A stretch of 64,000 bases of DNA, taken from NCBI GenBank assembly GCA_004213555.1, contig SHAP01000005.1:62001-126000 (forward strand). Direction: 5' to 3'. How positions within the stretch are numbered: position 1 is the first letter of the stretch; every line of letters starts with the position of its first letter. The stretch comes from Phycisphaeraceae bacterium. Its GTDB lineage: Bacteria > Planctomycetota > Phycisphaerae > Phycisphaerales > SM1A02. This document shows, piece after piece, positions 52,552 through 62,500 of this stretch. The notes under the pieces are model-generated. The model saw nothing but the letters and a program-made list of their open reading frames with translations, had not been told where the DNA came from and ran no database searches. Made by a program: the position numbers and the translations under genes.

Positions 52552-54660
52552 TCAAGCCTTGAGGACGTCTTCTGCCAAGCGTGGGGGGAGCATTCGGTAT
52601 TCGAGCGGCTCCATAGAACTTGAAGCACGTCCTTGGGTGAGGCCGCGCAGCGTCGAGGTGTAGCCGAACATTTCTGACAGTGGGACCTCGGCGGTGATGA
52701 TTCGGACAATGCCGCGCAGTTCAGAATCAACAATTTGGCCGCGTCGGGATGAAATATCGCCAGATACCGTGCCAAAAAAGTCTTCCGGAGTGGTGATGGT
52801 CACCTTCATGATGGGCTCAAGGAGTCCAATACCGGCCTGTTCACAGGCCAACTTGAACGCCAGTTTCCCGGCTTGTTCAAAGGCAACCTGGCTGGAGTCA
52901 ACGTCGTGGTAGGAACCGAACACCAGTTCGACAAACACGTTGACCATGGGGTAGCCACCCAGAACGCCGCTTTTCGCGGTTTCGCGAACACCATATTCCA
53001 CACTAGGGATGTACTCCTTGGGAATCACGCCCTGAGAAATAGAGTCCTTGAAGGCAACACCGTCCTTCATTTCGAGTCCGAGATCTTCGGCTTCAGAAGG
53101 TGTCATTGGTTTGACGGTCAAGACGGCGTCACCATATTGGCCGCGTCCACCGGTCTGTTTGACAAATTTTCCTCGAACCTCGTTTGCGGCTCCGCTCAGT
53201 GATTCGCGGTACGAGACCTTGGGCTGGCCAACGTTCACTCCAATTTTCATATCACGAACCAAGCGATTCTTGATGATTTCAAGGTGAAGTTCGCCCATGC
53301 CAGCGATGATGGTCTCCCCGGTTTCATCGTTGTACTCGGATCTGAATGATGGATCTTCTCGACGAATGGTTACGAGGGCATCGCCAAGCTTCTTCCGGTC
53401 GTCAGCGGTTTGCGGCTCGATGGACATGGAAATCACCGGGTCCGGGAAGTGCATTCGCTCAAGGATGATTGGGTCGGCTTCGGAACAAAGCGTGTCCCCG
53501 GTCATGGAGTTCTTCAGTCCGACCACGGCGACGATTTGGCCGGCTTCGCACGAATCCAGTGCGTCTCGGTCCTTGGCGTGCATTTCAAAGATTCGAGAGA
53601 TGTTCTCTTTCTTGTTGTTGCCAGGATTCAAAAGGCGTGAGCCTCGTTCGAGGGTTCCTGAATACACACGCATGTAGGTCAAGTCGCCGTGGGTGTCGTT
53701 GACGATTTTGAAAACCAATGCAGAGAATGGAGCCTCCGGGGTGTGGGGGCGACTCAATGCAACTTCCTCGTCCTTTGGATCAGTACCTTCAACGTCGGGG
53801 ACTTCGGTTGGGTTAGGGAGATAGTCGATCACGCCGTCTAGGACACGTTGGACGCCGATATTTTTGAGGGCCGATCCACAGAAGACTGCGTATCCCTCCT
53901 GCCCGAGAACAGCCTTCCGAACGGCCTTTCGAATATCGGCCTCCGTCAGCCCGTCTTCATCTTCAAGGTACTTTTCCATCAGATCATCATCGAACTGCGA
54001 AGCGGTCTCAATCATTTCTGACCGATACATGGTCGCAGACTCTTGAAGCTCTGCAGGGATGTCGCGCTCTTCCACGACTTCACCCTTTTCGCCGGTGAAG
54101 AAATAGGCTCGCATGGTAATGAGGTCAACCATGCCTTCAAACGTGTCTCCAGCGCCAATTGGAATCTGCACCGGAATTGGAACGACTCCAAGACGCTCCT
54201 TGATGGAGTTGTAGGAGAAATCGAAGTCGGCTCCGAGTTTGTCCATCTTGTTGATGAAGCAGATTCGGGGGACGCCATACCGGTCGGCCTGACGCCACAC
54301 GGTTTCTGACTGCGCTTCCACGCCTTCTTTTCCATCGAATACAACAACCGCACCGTCAAGCACGCGCATGGACCGCTCGACTTCAATGGTGAAGTCCACG
54401 TGTCCGGGGGTGTCAATGAGGTTGACGTGGTACTTGACGTCGTCCTTGGTCCAGAAGCACGTGGTGGCGGCAGACTGGATCGTGATGCCGCGTTCTTGCT
54501 CTTCCTCGAGGAAGTCCATGGTCGCGGTGCCTTCGTGCACTTCGCCGATCTTGTAGCTGCGTCCGGTGTAATACAGGACACGCTCGGTCACGGTGGTTTT
54601 GCCCGCATCAATGTGGGCACAAATGCCGATGTTTCGAACTTTGCTGAGATCGAGTGCCAT
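52552..54660 (-). CDS. fusA: elongation factor G
   Basis: A 702-residue translocation GTPase. The P-loop is AHIDAGKTT (residues 15-23), switch [10 protein letters not shown], and NKMD with CGSAL complete the G-domain; domains II-V are full length ([53 protein letters not shown]). The switch region reads GITIQSAAT where most EF-G have GITITSAAT; the Q variant is typical of the spdEFG1/mitochondrial EFG1 lineage that planctomycetes also use. AAGGA lies 8 nt before ATG 54660, after a 90-nt gap. A terminator follows at 52490-52524. Confidence 0.97.
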   Translation of the reverse strand: MALDLSKVRNIGICAHIDAGKTTVTERVLYYTGRSYKIGEVHEGTATMDFLEEEQERGITIQSAATTCFWTKDDVKYHVNLIDTPGHVDFTIEVERSMRVLDGAVVVFDGKEGVEAQSETVWRQADRYGVPRICFINKMDKLGADFDFSYNSIKERLGVVPIPVQIPIGAGDTFEGMVDLITMRAYFFTGEKGEVVEERDIPAELQESATMYRSEMIETASQFDDDLMEKYLEDEDGLTEADIRKAVRKAVLGQEGYAVFCGSALKNIGVQRVLDGVIDYLPNPTEVPDVEGTDPKDEEVALSRPHTPEAPFSALVFKIVNDTHGDLTYMRVYSGTLERGSRLLNPGNNKKENISRIFEMHAKDRDALDSCEAGQIVAVVGLKNSMTGDTLCSEADPIILERMHFPDPVISMSIEPQTADDRKKLGDALVTIRREDPSFRSEYNDETGETIIAGMGELHLEIIKNRLVRDMKIGVNVGQPKVSYRESLSGAANEVRGKFVKQTGGRGQYGDAVLTVKPMTPSEAEDLGLEMKDGVAFKDSISQGVIPKEYIPSVEYGVRETAKSGVLGGYPMVNVFVELVFGSYHDVDSSQVAFEQAGKLAFKLACEQAGIGLLEPIMKVTITTPEDFFGTVSGDISSRRGQIVDSELRGIVRIITAEVPLSEMFGYTSTLRGLTQGRASSSMEPLEYRMLPPRLAEDVLKA

Positions 54661-54750
54661 GGATGTGATCCTTGGTAAAAAGAGAGAAGGAGGGGGAGCC
54701 AGAACGGCGTTCCGGCAAACCGAAGATTCTAGCGGAACTCAGCGAAGGAT

Positions 54751-55731
54751 TCACCGATCGCGCACGAGATCTCCCCGTGGAATCCCAAGTCGTTCGGGGA
54801 GATCGCCAATCTCAGCCACCCAGCGTCGGCCATCTTGAACATATCCAGCGGTTGGTTTGAGCTCTGGCAGCCTTTGTGTAAAGAACGAGTTGAGACGGTT
54901 CATCAGCAGTTCTCGGACCGTCTTGGCGGCCATCGAAGCCAGTGCGACTGGAAGGTGCCGAGCATCTGCTTGCGTCTCAAAGCCGATATGAAGGGTTTTT
55001 TGGTTGCGTTGAATTCGATAGCGGCTGATTTCTGGGGTCTCGGCGACAGTGCTGATGGTGCCTTCATGAAATTTGGAGGCCAGAAGGGGCTGATATCGCA
55101 TCAGTCCGCCTTGTCGATCCACCACCACCCGAGGGCTTTCCTGGTGCATGTCCATGGCCAAAACATCTCTGAGGAGTCCGAAAAGCAGTGACGTGTTGGT
55201 GGACGATTTGTTTCCGAAGGATTCAAAAAGTTCGTTCAATTGTTTGGGATGCGTGGCTCTTGCTCGAACGAGTTCGATTTGGACGCCGGTTTCACTGGCG
55301 ATGCGGGAGAGTTTGGCGCGACGAAGGGATCGCTGTCCTTGATCAAGCCCATCGAGCAGCTCCAATTCGACAGGGTCGGCATCAAATGGGCCCAGGTCAT
55401 TAACTCCCAAGGTCCTCAGAAGTTCCTCATCGGTCCTGATCTGGATCGCTTCGGCCATTTCTACGAATGGCACGAGGCCCGCGAGCAGGTTGCGCAGCGG
55501 GAGCTTTGAGCTGCTTTTGAGCTTTTTTGAGTCCGTGACCGGAATGTCACATGTTCGAGGACTCGTACCAACGACTGGTGAGAGCTTGGCCCAAAGGTTC
55601 GGGGCCCCTTCAGCCGGATCAAAATCAAGGCTGATGGACGCGGCTCCGGTGCACAACGGGCCTAAGAGTGGTCCAAACCCTGCTTCATCCAGGCCGATAA
55701 CGGTCAGCATGGTGGATGATCTCGGAGCCAT
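54751..55731 (-). CDS. divergent RNase HII-like protein
   Basis: A 326-residue protein with an RNase HII-type pattern. GLDEAGFGPLLGPL (D15, E16) matches the first catalytic pair, VTDSKKL follows, VVVDRQGG supplies D205, and ASMAAKTVREL has the conserved lysine with E274 where RNase HII has its last aspartate. It is over 100 residues longer than usual RNase HII (about 200), with inserts around residues 95-200. It could be a lineage-specific RNase H or a related nuclease. ATG 55731 overlaps kdsB by 28 nt; ATG 55710 would overlap by 7. It is followed by fusA after 90 nt. Confidence 0.72.
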   Translation of the reverse strand: MAPRSSTMLTVIGLDEAGFGPLLGPLCTGAASISLDFDPAEGAPNLWAKLSPVVGTSPRTCDIPVTDSKKLKSSSKLPLRNLLAGLVPFVEMAEAIQIRTDEELLRTLGVNDLGPFDADPVELELLDGLDQGQRSLRRAKLSRIASETGVQIELVRARATHPKQLNELFESFGNKSSTNTSLLFGLLRDVLAMDMHQESPRVVVDRQGGLMRYQPLLASKFHEGTISTVAETPEISRYRIQRNQKTLHIGFETQADARHLPVALASMAAKTVRELLMNRLNSFFTQRLPELKPTAGYVQDGRRWVAEIGDLPERLGIPRGDLVRDR

Positions 55732-56450
55732 CGCTCTACAAACGACTCGTATTGCTCCAATGTGTCGACCCCTGGGGGGGAGGGATCTTGATGGGTGACC
55801 ACCCGGATCTGGACGCCGTTCTCAAGGAGCCGCAACTGCTCAAGTTGTTCGGCCTGCTCCATCGGTGTTTGTGACCATTGGCAAAACTGACGGAGTGTGT
55901 CAGGACGGTACGCGTACAGCCCGACGTGACGCCAGCGATTGATTCTGGTGTTGTCGCGATCATATGGAATGGGTGATCGACTGAAGTACATCGCCGTGCC
56001 ATCACACGCCATGGCGACTTTCACCACATTTGGATTGTCCTGTTGACCGAGCGCCAGTGGGCAGGCAAGGGTTGAACATTTGACTTCAGCGTTGGTCATG
56101 GCTTCGATGACCGCGTCGATGTGGGCTGGTTCAACTTCGGGTTCATCTCCCTGCACGTTGACCACAATGTCGGCCTCAACCCTCTCCATCACTTCCGCGC
56201 ATCGGCTGGAGCCAGAAGTGTGATGCGTGCCTGTATTGATGTATTCGAAGCCAAAGGGGGCAACCGCCTGCTTGATTTCATCATGGTCACCAGCAACGAC
56301 GACTTGGTCCACGTGGTTTGATTGGGCAGCCATCTCGGCCGCATGAACGACCAATGGTTTCCCGGTTTTGTTCAGAATGGCTTTCTTGGGCAGGCGGGTC
56401 GAGCCAAGCCGCACAGGCAATACGATCAAGACACGTTGGCCAGCAATCAT
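55704..56450 (-). CDS. kdsB: 3-deoxy-manno-octulosonate cytidylyltransferase
   Basis: A 248-residue CMP-KDO synthetase that activates KDO for the lipopolysaccharide core. Signature segments are VLIVLPVRLGSTRLPKKAI, VVVAGDHDEI, TGTHHTSGSSRCAEV, VVNVQGDEPEVEP, AMYFSRSPIPYDR and HVGLYAYRPDTL. Its presence implies an outer membrane with LPS. ATG 56450 overlaps the TPR gene stop (ATGA), and its stop lies within the start of the RNase HII-like gene. Confidence 0.96.
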   Translation of the reverse strand: MIAGQRVLIVLPVRLGSTRLPKKAILNKTGKPLVVHAAEMAAQSNHVDQVVVAGDHDEIKQAVAPFGFEYINTGTHHTSGSSRCAEVMERVEADIVVNVQGDEPEVEPAHIDAVIEAMTNAEVKCSTLACPLALGQQDNPNVVKVAMACDGTAMYFSRSPIPYDRDNTRINRWRHVGLYAYRPDTLRQFCQWSQTPMEQAEQLEQLRLLENGVQIRVVTHQDPSPPGVDTLEQYESFVERWLRDHPPC

Positions 56451-57928
56451 CCGTTGATTGCGCCAATGACTTCATCGACCTCTCGTCGACGGTCGCGGAT
56501 GTCGCGGTATGCGATGTTGGTACGAGCGATCTCAGAGCAGATGGACTTGGCCCGTTGAGCCATTTCCAGGTCTTTTTCTGCCTTCGCCCCCTCGATGAGG
56601 CCCAGCATGAGATCGTATTTCATGTCAAGAGTCTTCTCTCGTTCGGAGGATTCGACCCTTGAAAGGGCTTCGTCGAACTCTGCAACCGCCTCGACGAACC
56701 ACCCCTCAGCATGAAAGCAAAGCCCAAGATTGTGGGCGGCGTCGGCATGGAGGCGGGGCTCATCTTTGGCGGCTTGAAATTGGGCCATGGCTTCTTCGGT
56801 TCTTCCGAGGCGGAAAAGAATGGTGCCAAGGTCATACTTTCGCTTGCGATCTGTGGGGTACTTTTCCACCCGTTCTGAGTATTCAGCCAATTTGAGTTCT
56901 TGGAGACTCCGGTTCGCCTCGTCGAGCTGCAATGCGAGTTGCTCGTTTTCAGCGTCTTCAGCGGCAGCTTTCCGACGCTCGTCGACGCGCTGCTCGGCCG
57001 CCTTGATTTCGAGATCTCCAGCAAACATCCGAAAGCGGTATTCAGATGTTGCCTGAAACGCGGCGAGTGCAACCCTCTTGGCTTCGTTCAGAGCATCAAA
57101 GTCTCCTACCCGACGAAGCAGTTGAAGCAACTTGGCGACTGCGTTGGTGTCGGTGGGGTTCGCTTCGTAGGCTTGTCTGGCCCGTTCGAGTGGTGCCGCG
57201 GCCGTTTCCGCGCCTCCAGCGAGTGTTTCCTCTTCTTGCAATTCTTTTTGCTTGTCGGCGTCCTTGATCATCTTTCGGAAGCCGCCTTCGGTTCCCGCAG
57301 CTTCGGTGTACCCGCCTTCGGTCATCGCGCGAGCAGCCGCCAAGTCTTTCAGCTCGGTGTCGAGATCTCCGTCAGATGAATCCAGTTCCCGGGCTTTTAA
57401 GCCAGCCTGTTGGGCCAAGTCCCAGTTGTTGGCCTCTCCGCAAAGGCGCATCAGTTCGACCCATCCTTTTTTTGATGTTTTGGCCCCCAAGTGCATCTTG
57501 AAAATGGCGTTGGCGTGATGGTTGGCCCAGTGCTTGGAATCAAAAGCCAAGGCTTGCCGCAAAAATTCCAAGGCAACTTTGACGTTCCCGAGGTCTCTGA
57601 GCCAGGCGTAATAGGCGCTGGCAAACTTGCCGTACGGGCCCATCCCCTCAATTTCTTTTTTCTCAGATGAGGGTGCAGATTTTCCTCCCTGATCCCGGTG
57701 CATCATGGCACATGACAGAATTTGGTCCACCAAATCAAGACGGGTGTTGTCAAAAGAGAGTCCACTTGCAAACAGCTTCAACGCGTAGGCGTGTTGGAGT
57801 GAATCCTTGGCATTGTCGGCGTGGCGAAACCAAGGCTCAGCCTTGGCGGCATTGGGTTGGATTGATGTTGGAGCTTCGCTCTTGGAGGATTCCGGTGAAT
57901 CTTTTGGCTTTTTCTTTCCAAAGAACAT
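56447..57928 (-). CDS. TPR-repeat protein
   Basis: A 493-residue soluble-looking protein with tetratricopeptide-like repeats (for example VKVALEFLRQALAFDSKHWANHHANA, DLGTILFRLGRTEEAMAQFQAAKDEPRLH, HNLGLCFHAEGWFVEAVAEFDEALSRV) and a charged helical segment near residues 310-355 that may be a coiled coil. The N-terminus (FGKKKPKDSPES) is basic and polar with no signal. TPR proteins bind partners, and position at the head of the operon with kdsB suggests an envelope role, but this is weak. Start ATG 57928; TAGATT lies 13 nt upstream. def starts 39 nt away on the other strand. Confidence 0.8.
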   Translation of the reverse strand: MFFGKKKPKDSPESSKSEAPTSIQPNAAKAEPWFRHADNAKDSLQHAYALKLFASGLSFDNTRLDLVDQILSCAMMHRDQGGKSAPSSEKKEIEGMGPYGKFASAYYAWLRDLGNVKVALEFLRQALAFDSKHWANHHANAIFKMHLGAKTSKKGWVELMRLCGEANNWDLAQQAGLKARELDSSDGDLDTELKDLAAARAMTEGGYTEAAGTEGGFRKMIKDADKQKELQEEETLAGGAETAAAPLERARQAYEANPTDTNAVAKLLQLLRRVGDFDALNEAKRVALAAFQATSEYRFRMFAGDLEIKAAEQRVDERRKAAAEDAENEQLALQLDEANRSLQELKLAEYSERVEKYPTDRKRKYDLGTILFRLGRTEEAMAQFQAAKDEPRLHADAAHNLGLCFHAEGWFVEAVAEFDEALSRVESSEREKTLDMKYDLMLGLIEGAKAEKDLEMAQRAKSICSEIARTNIAYRDIRDRRREVDEVIGAING

Positions 57929-57967
57929 GGCAAGGCACCTCAATCTAGGGACAGACCACTATACGAG

Positions 57968-58528
57968 ATGTCGCGTGAGAATCGCCCAGTTTGGGTGGTC
58001 CCGCCATACACTTTGAGAATCGATCCCTCAGGACTGCAAATCGTGTCATGGCCCGATCCTGGCCTGCGTTCTCGCGCCACCCATGTGCCCTCAGCAGAGG
58101 AGGTTGCTCTGGTTGCCCCGCGTATGGTTGAGCTCATGCATGAGGCATCAGGCATCGGTTTGGCCGCCCCTCAAGTCGGTCTCCCTTGGCGAATGTTTGT
58201 GACCTGTGTCCCCGATGCCGATCCTGTTGATCGTGTTTTCGTAAATCCTGAGATTCATCTGGATCTTTGCGGGGCACCTCCTCAGCCGTACGAAGAAGGC
58301 TGCCTGTCACTGCCCGATCTTCGTCTTGACGTCCTTCGCCCCAAAGGGGCCAGTATTTCGGCGACCGGGGCCGACGGGAGCCCGTTTGAATTGTCCGACG
58401 CCGGGCTTCTGGCCCGAGTGTGGCAGCACGAATATGACCATTTGGAGGGAAGATTGATCTTCGACCTCGCCCAACCGGTTGATGCTTCGCTGGTCAAGCG
58501 ATGGAGGAAGGTGCACGACGCCCAATGA
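57968..58528 (+). CDS. def: peptide deformylase
   Basis: A 186-residue metal-dependent deformylase that removes the formyl group from new proteins. The three motifs are GIGLAAPQVG, EEGCLSLP (metal cysteine) and WQHEYDHLEG (metal histidines and catalytic glutamate). Its stop overlaps the fmt start (ATGA), the normal def-fmt pairing. ATG 57968 follows TATACG closely, so the transcript leader is very short. It is divergent from the TPR gene by 39 nt. Confidence 0.97.
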   Translation: MSRENRPVWVVPPYTLRIDPSGLQIVSWPDPGLRSRATHVPSAEEVALVAPRMVELMHEASGIGLAAPQVGLPWRMFVTCVPDADPVDRVFVNPEIHLDLCGAPPQPYEEGCLSLPDLRLDVLRPKGASISATGADGSPFELSDAGLLARVWQHEYDHLEGRLIFDLAQPVDASLVKRWRKVHDAQ

Positions 58529-59442
58529 AGGTCGCTTTCGTTGGCTCGGGTGCGTTTGGCGTGCCAACCTTGCGGGCGATTGCGCAGAGCACGTCTCACG
58601 AACTCTTGGGCGTCATCACAAAGCCGGCCAAGCCGGCTGGTCGTGGCCAAAAAATCCGGCCGACGCCAGTGTTCGATGCCGCGAACGAACATGGGCTTGA
58701 TCTCCTGACGCCAGACTCCATCAACGATGATGTCGGCCAGAAGTGGCTTGATGAAAATGCTCCAGACGCTCTGGTGGTGATTGCCTACGAACGCCTCTTG
58801 TCACAACGCGTCTTGTCCGGAAGATTTGCGTGCAATCTTCATGCGTCGTTGCTGCCTCGATGGCGTGGTGCGGCCCCGATTCACCGCGCTGTCTTGGCCG
58901 CCGATGCAGAAATTGGAGCCTCAGTCATTGAATTGGCGCCTTCGATGGACAGTGGGGCCATTTTGGCCAGAAAGAGTGTCCCTCGGGACCCGCTGATCAC
59001 CACCGGGGAATGGCACGACCGCATGGCGGACTGGGGCCCCGAACTCGTCTTGGGAACGCTGGATGCCTTTGCGAGCGGCAAACTCAAGCCCATGCCCCAA
59101 GATTCCCAATCGGCCACCCACGCCAAAAAGTTAGAAAAGTCCGAAGGAGCCTTTGACCCAAGCCTGTCTTGTGAGTTGGCACTCGCCCAGATTCATGGGC
59201 TTGAACCCTGGCCCCGGTGCTCAGCTGCTGTCGCCGGCGTCCGTGTTCAACTCCGACGAGCTGAGATCGGTCAAACAGGCCCTGAATGTGCAGGACTGGT
59301 GGATGAATTCGGGCAGTTTCGTTGCTGTGATGGTTGGCTTCGAGTCACCGAAGTCCAGCCGGAAAGTCGTAAGTCGATGTCCTTCACCGACTTCGCCCGA
59401 GGCCTCACCTGCGATTGGCCTCAGCCCATGCATGGGGTTTGA
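58525..59442 (+). CDS. fmt: methionyl-tRNA formyltransferase
   Basis: A 305-residue Fmt, which formylates initiator Met-tRNA, the substrate encoded at 15293. Motifs are VAFVGSGAFGVPTLRAI, NLHASLLPRWRGAAPIHRAVLAADAEIGASVIEL with the catalytic histidine, and DSGAILARKSV. The C-terminal OB domain is present. ATG 58525 overlaps def; the frame also opens at 58501 but the family start is at 58525. It is followed after 118 nt by the giant repeat gene. Confidence 0.96.
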   Translation: MKVAFVGSGAFGVPTLRAIAQSTSHELLGVITKPAKPAGRGQKIRPTPVFDAANEHGLDLLTPDSINDDVGQKWLDENAPDALVVIAYERLLSQRVLSGRFACNLHASLLPRWRGAAPIHRAVLAADAEIGASVIELAPSMDSGAILARKSVPRDPLITTGEWHDRMADWGPELVLGTLDAFASGKLKPMPQDSQSATHAKKLEKSEGAFDPSLSCELALAQIHGLEPWPRCSAAVAGVRVQLRRAEIGQTGPECAGLVDEFGQFRCCDGWLRVTEVQPESRKSMSFTDFARGLTCDWPQPMHGV

Positions 59443-59560
59443 TTTCCTCGCCCACTGAGGATTTTGACTTGGATTCCTTGACGGGCCATTCCCCTGATTG
59501 ATGGCTTACATTTCAAACCTTCAAACACATCCAGATTCCAGGGAATTTTCGAGGGTGGAT

Positions 59561-62500
59561 ATGCAAAATCCTGCAGCAGCTGTTCTTTTGATCGTAGCCT
59601 CATGCGCTTCCGCCGATTGTCAATCTGACGTCATCCCATGGCCTGAGGGCTCTGGAGACCTTTTCGGATCCGGCATTTCTGGGGACGCTGGAACCATCGT
59701 GGTGGGCGTCCCGGATGCTTCGCTTGGCGGTTTGTTTGAACACGGCCGCGTCCTCGTCTCGAACAGCGAAGGGATATTGGTTGAGTTGCCCACACCTCCC
59801 CAGGAGTCGGGCTTGCACCTTGGTTCCGACGTCACGATTTCGGACGGGTACGCCTTTGCTTCTTGCACAGGCCGAACCGATGGGTTCAATGGCAATGTTG
59901 GTGGCGTCCTTTTCTGGGAGCAATTGTCTGCCGACGCGTGGTCTTCTCCACAACTTTTGTCTCGACCCGACTGGGACGATCAATTTTTTGGTGGCTATCA
60001 GATTGTCGCTTCCGAAGGGGTTTTGGTCGTGAGTGTCCCTGGGCTTGTCGGAGGGTATCCGGCTGCCGCTGGAGCGCTGGATGTGTGGACCATGGGTGGC
60101 CCGGATGGTTATGCCTACGCCGGAAGACTCTCCGATGGCGGTGAATCAGGATCCTTTTTCGGCGCCTCGCTTGATCTCAATGCATCCCTTCTCGTGGTTG
60201 GCGCTCCAACCGCTGGTGCTGGACGCGTTCACATCTACGATCGATCCGAAGCATCTTTTTCCTACCGTGGCTTCCTTGAAGGCGTGTCCGAAGGTGATCA
60301 ATTCGGTGCCTCGGTGTCTTTGTTCGGAAACACTCTGTTTGTTGGCGCCCCTCGAGTCGGACCCGGCAGCGTGGGTGAGGCATATCGGTACTCGATTCAA
60401 ACAGGACTGCCCTCTTCAAATATGACGTATGGGGCTCCCGAAGGTGCTTCGGCCAACTCCAGGTTCGGATTGTCCATCGCTGGGGATGATTTTCACGTGT
60501 GCGCGACCGGCTTGCTGAATGGTCAGGCCGCGATTTGGCGGGCTGATGTTGTCGAGGGACTCCCCGACAGCATGATTACTGGCGGCTTCGATGGTCGCAT
60601 TCGGGACGTGTATGCCGATGGCGCCGGGCGGTTCTACCTTCCAGATGAATTCTCTGGCGACGTCAAGGTCCTGAACCCACGACTGGACTGCAACCTCAAC
60701 GGCATCTGCGATCCCGACGAGGAAGGCCCCGATTGCAACAACAATGGCATCCCCGATGTGCCTTGTGATGTGGTCACCATCGGCGACTGCAACCTCAACG
60801 ACATCCCCGATGACTGCGAATCGGACTGCGACATGGATGGTCTCATCGATGATTGCGACCCCGACGACGACGATGACGGTGTTGCTGACGAGTGTGATGC
60901 TGACAATTGCGGCTCGATTGGACTCGATTGCAATGGCAACGGCATTCTTGACACATGCGACATCAACGACGGGGCAGATGACTGCGATGGCAATGGCATT
61001 CCTGACTCATGCGATGTCAGCGACGGTTCGAGAGATTGCAACATGAACGGCATCCCCGACTCATGCGATATCGAGGCCGAAGCAGAAGATTGTGATGAGA
61101 ACGGCATCCCCGATTCGTGTGATATTGAAGCAGGAGCGGAAGATTGCGACACCAATGGAATTCCTGATGCATGTGACATCAAGGAGGGGGCGCCGGATTG
61201 CAACGACAACGGCGTTCCTGATGATTGCGAAGGCTTGGTCGACTGCGACCGCAATGGCATCCCCGATGAGTGTGAACTCAAGGGAAACGACTGCGACGGG
61301 AACGGTGTTCTGGACGATTGCCAGCACGACTGCGACGCGAACGGCACTCCTGATGCTTGCGAAGCTGACTGCAATCGTGACGGAGTGCCCGACACGTGCC
61401 AGTCCTTGCCTGACTGCAACAGCAATGGCACTCCGGACGCGTGCGAGTTAAAGGACAACGATTGCGACAAGAACGGTGTGCCTGATGACTGCGATCTTGC
61501 TGGTGGATCCGCCGACTGCAACGCCAACGGCGTTCTCGACGTTTGCGACATCGTTCAGGGGGTGAGCCAAGATTGCAACGGAAATGCCATCCCCGACGAA
61601 TGTGATGTCGATCAGGGAACAAGTGAGGACTGCGACAAGAACACAATTCCTGACGAATGTGATCTCGCTGATGGTGGGGCCGACTGCAACGCCAATGGCA
61701 TCCTCGACGTTTGCGATCTGGCTGAAGGCAAATTCGAAGATTGCAACGACAACGGCGTCCCCGATGAGTGTGATCTTGAGATCCTTGGCGGCGGCGCTGT
61801 GATAAGTGTCTCCTTTGAAGACTTTCTTGGGAGTGATCAGTTGGTCCTTGATTCCCAAATTGAAGGGCTTGAGTTTGTTGGCAGCAATCAAAATGCCCCC
61901 TGGACAATTCGAGATGCCACCACCGGCGCATACAACCTGTCCTCTTGGGATTGCATGAGCGATTCAGACACCGGGAATGCATGGGGTGGGCAGAACTACT
62001 GGATTTGCGACGAGGTCGCAGTCACGACTGCACTGGACAAAACAGGAAATGATGGTGAGATCATTCTTCCGTTTGGAGCATCCTTCTTTGAGCTTCGTTA
62101 CTCCTCATTCTCAGAGCTTTCACTGGTCGCTTATGACGAGTTTGGCTTTGAGATCGACAGGGATTTGCAGCCCGGCAATCTCCGTTCTGCGGGGAACGAG
62201 TCTGGGCCAGGCGTGCTCCGTGTGAGCGCGAAGGGCGTGGGGCAAATTTCATCGGTCCGGATCACCGACTCAGGGAACTTCTGGATTGTTGACACATTCA
62301 GTACCGACGCTCTGTACCAAGGTTCTGAATTTGACTGCGACAACAACATGCTCATCGACTCTTGTGAGATTGATGCAAATCCCAAGCTTGATTGCGACAA
62401 CAACGGTGTCCTTGACAGTTGCGATGTGCTTCATCCCAAATTCGATTGCAACATGAATGGCATTCCTGATTCTTGTGATGTGTCGAATGGATTCTCATCA

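Noticed and set aside
60634-61551. Long minus-strand serine/glutamine-rich frame over the repeats
   Set aside because: It mirrors the codon periodicity of the plus-strand repeats; its repetitive S-Q-S composition is the antisense of D-C-N codons.
60686-61782. Possible CRISPR-like array
   Set aside because: Units are coding, vary in length, differ at synonymous positions and contain no constant palindromic repeat with unique spacers.
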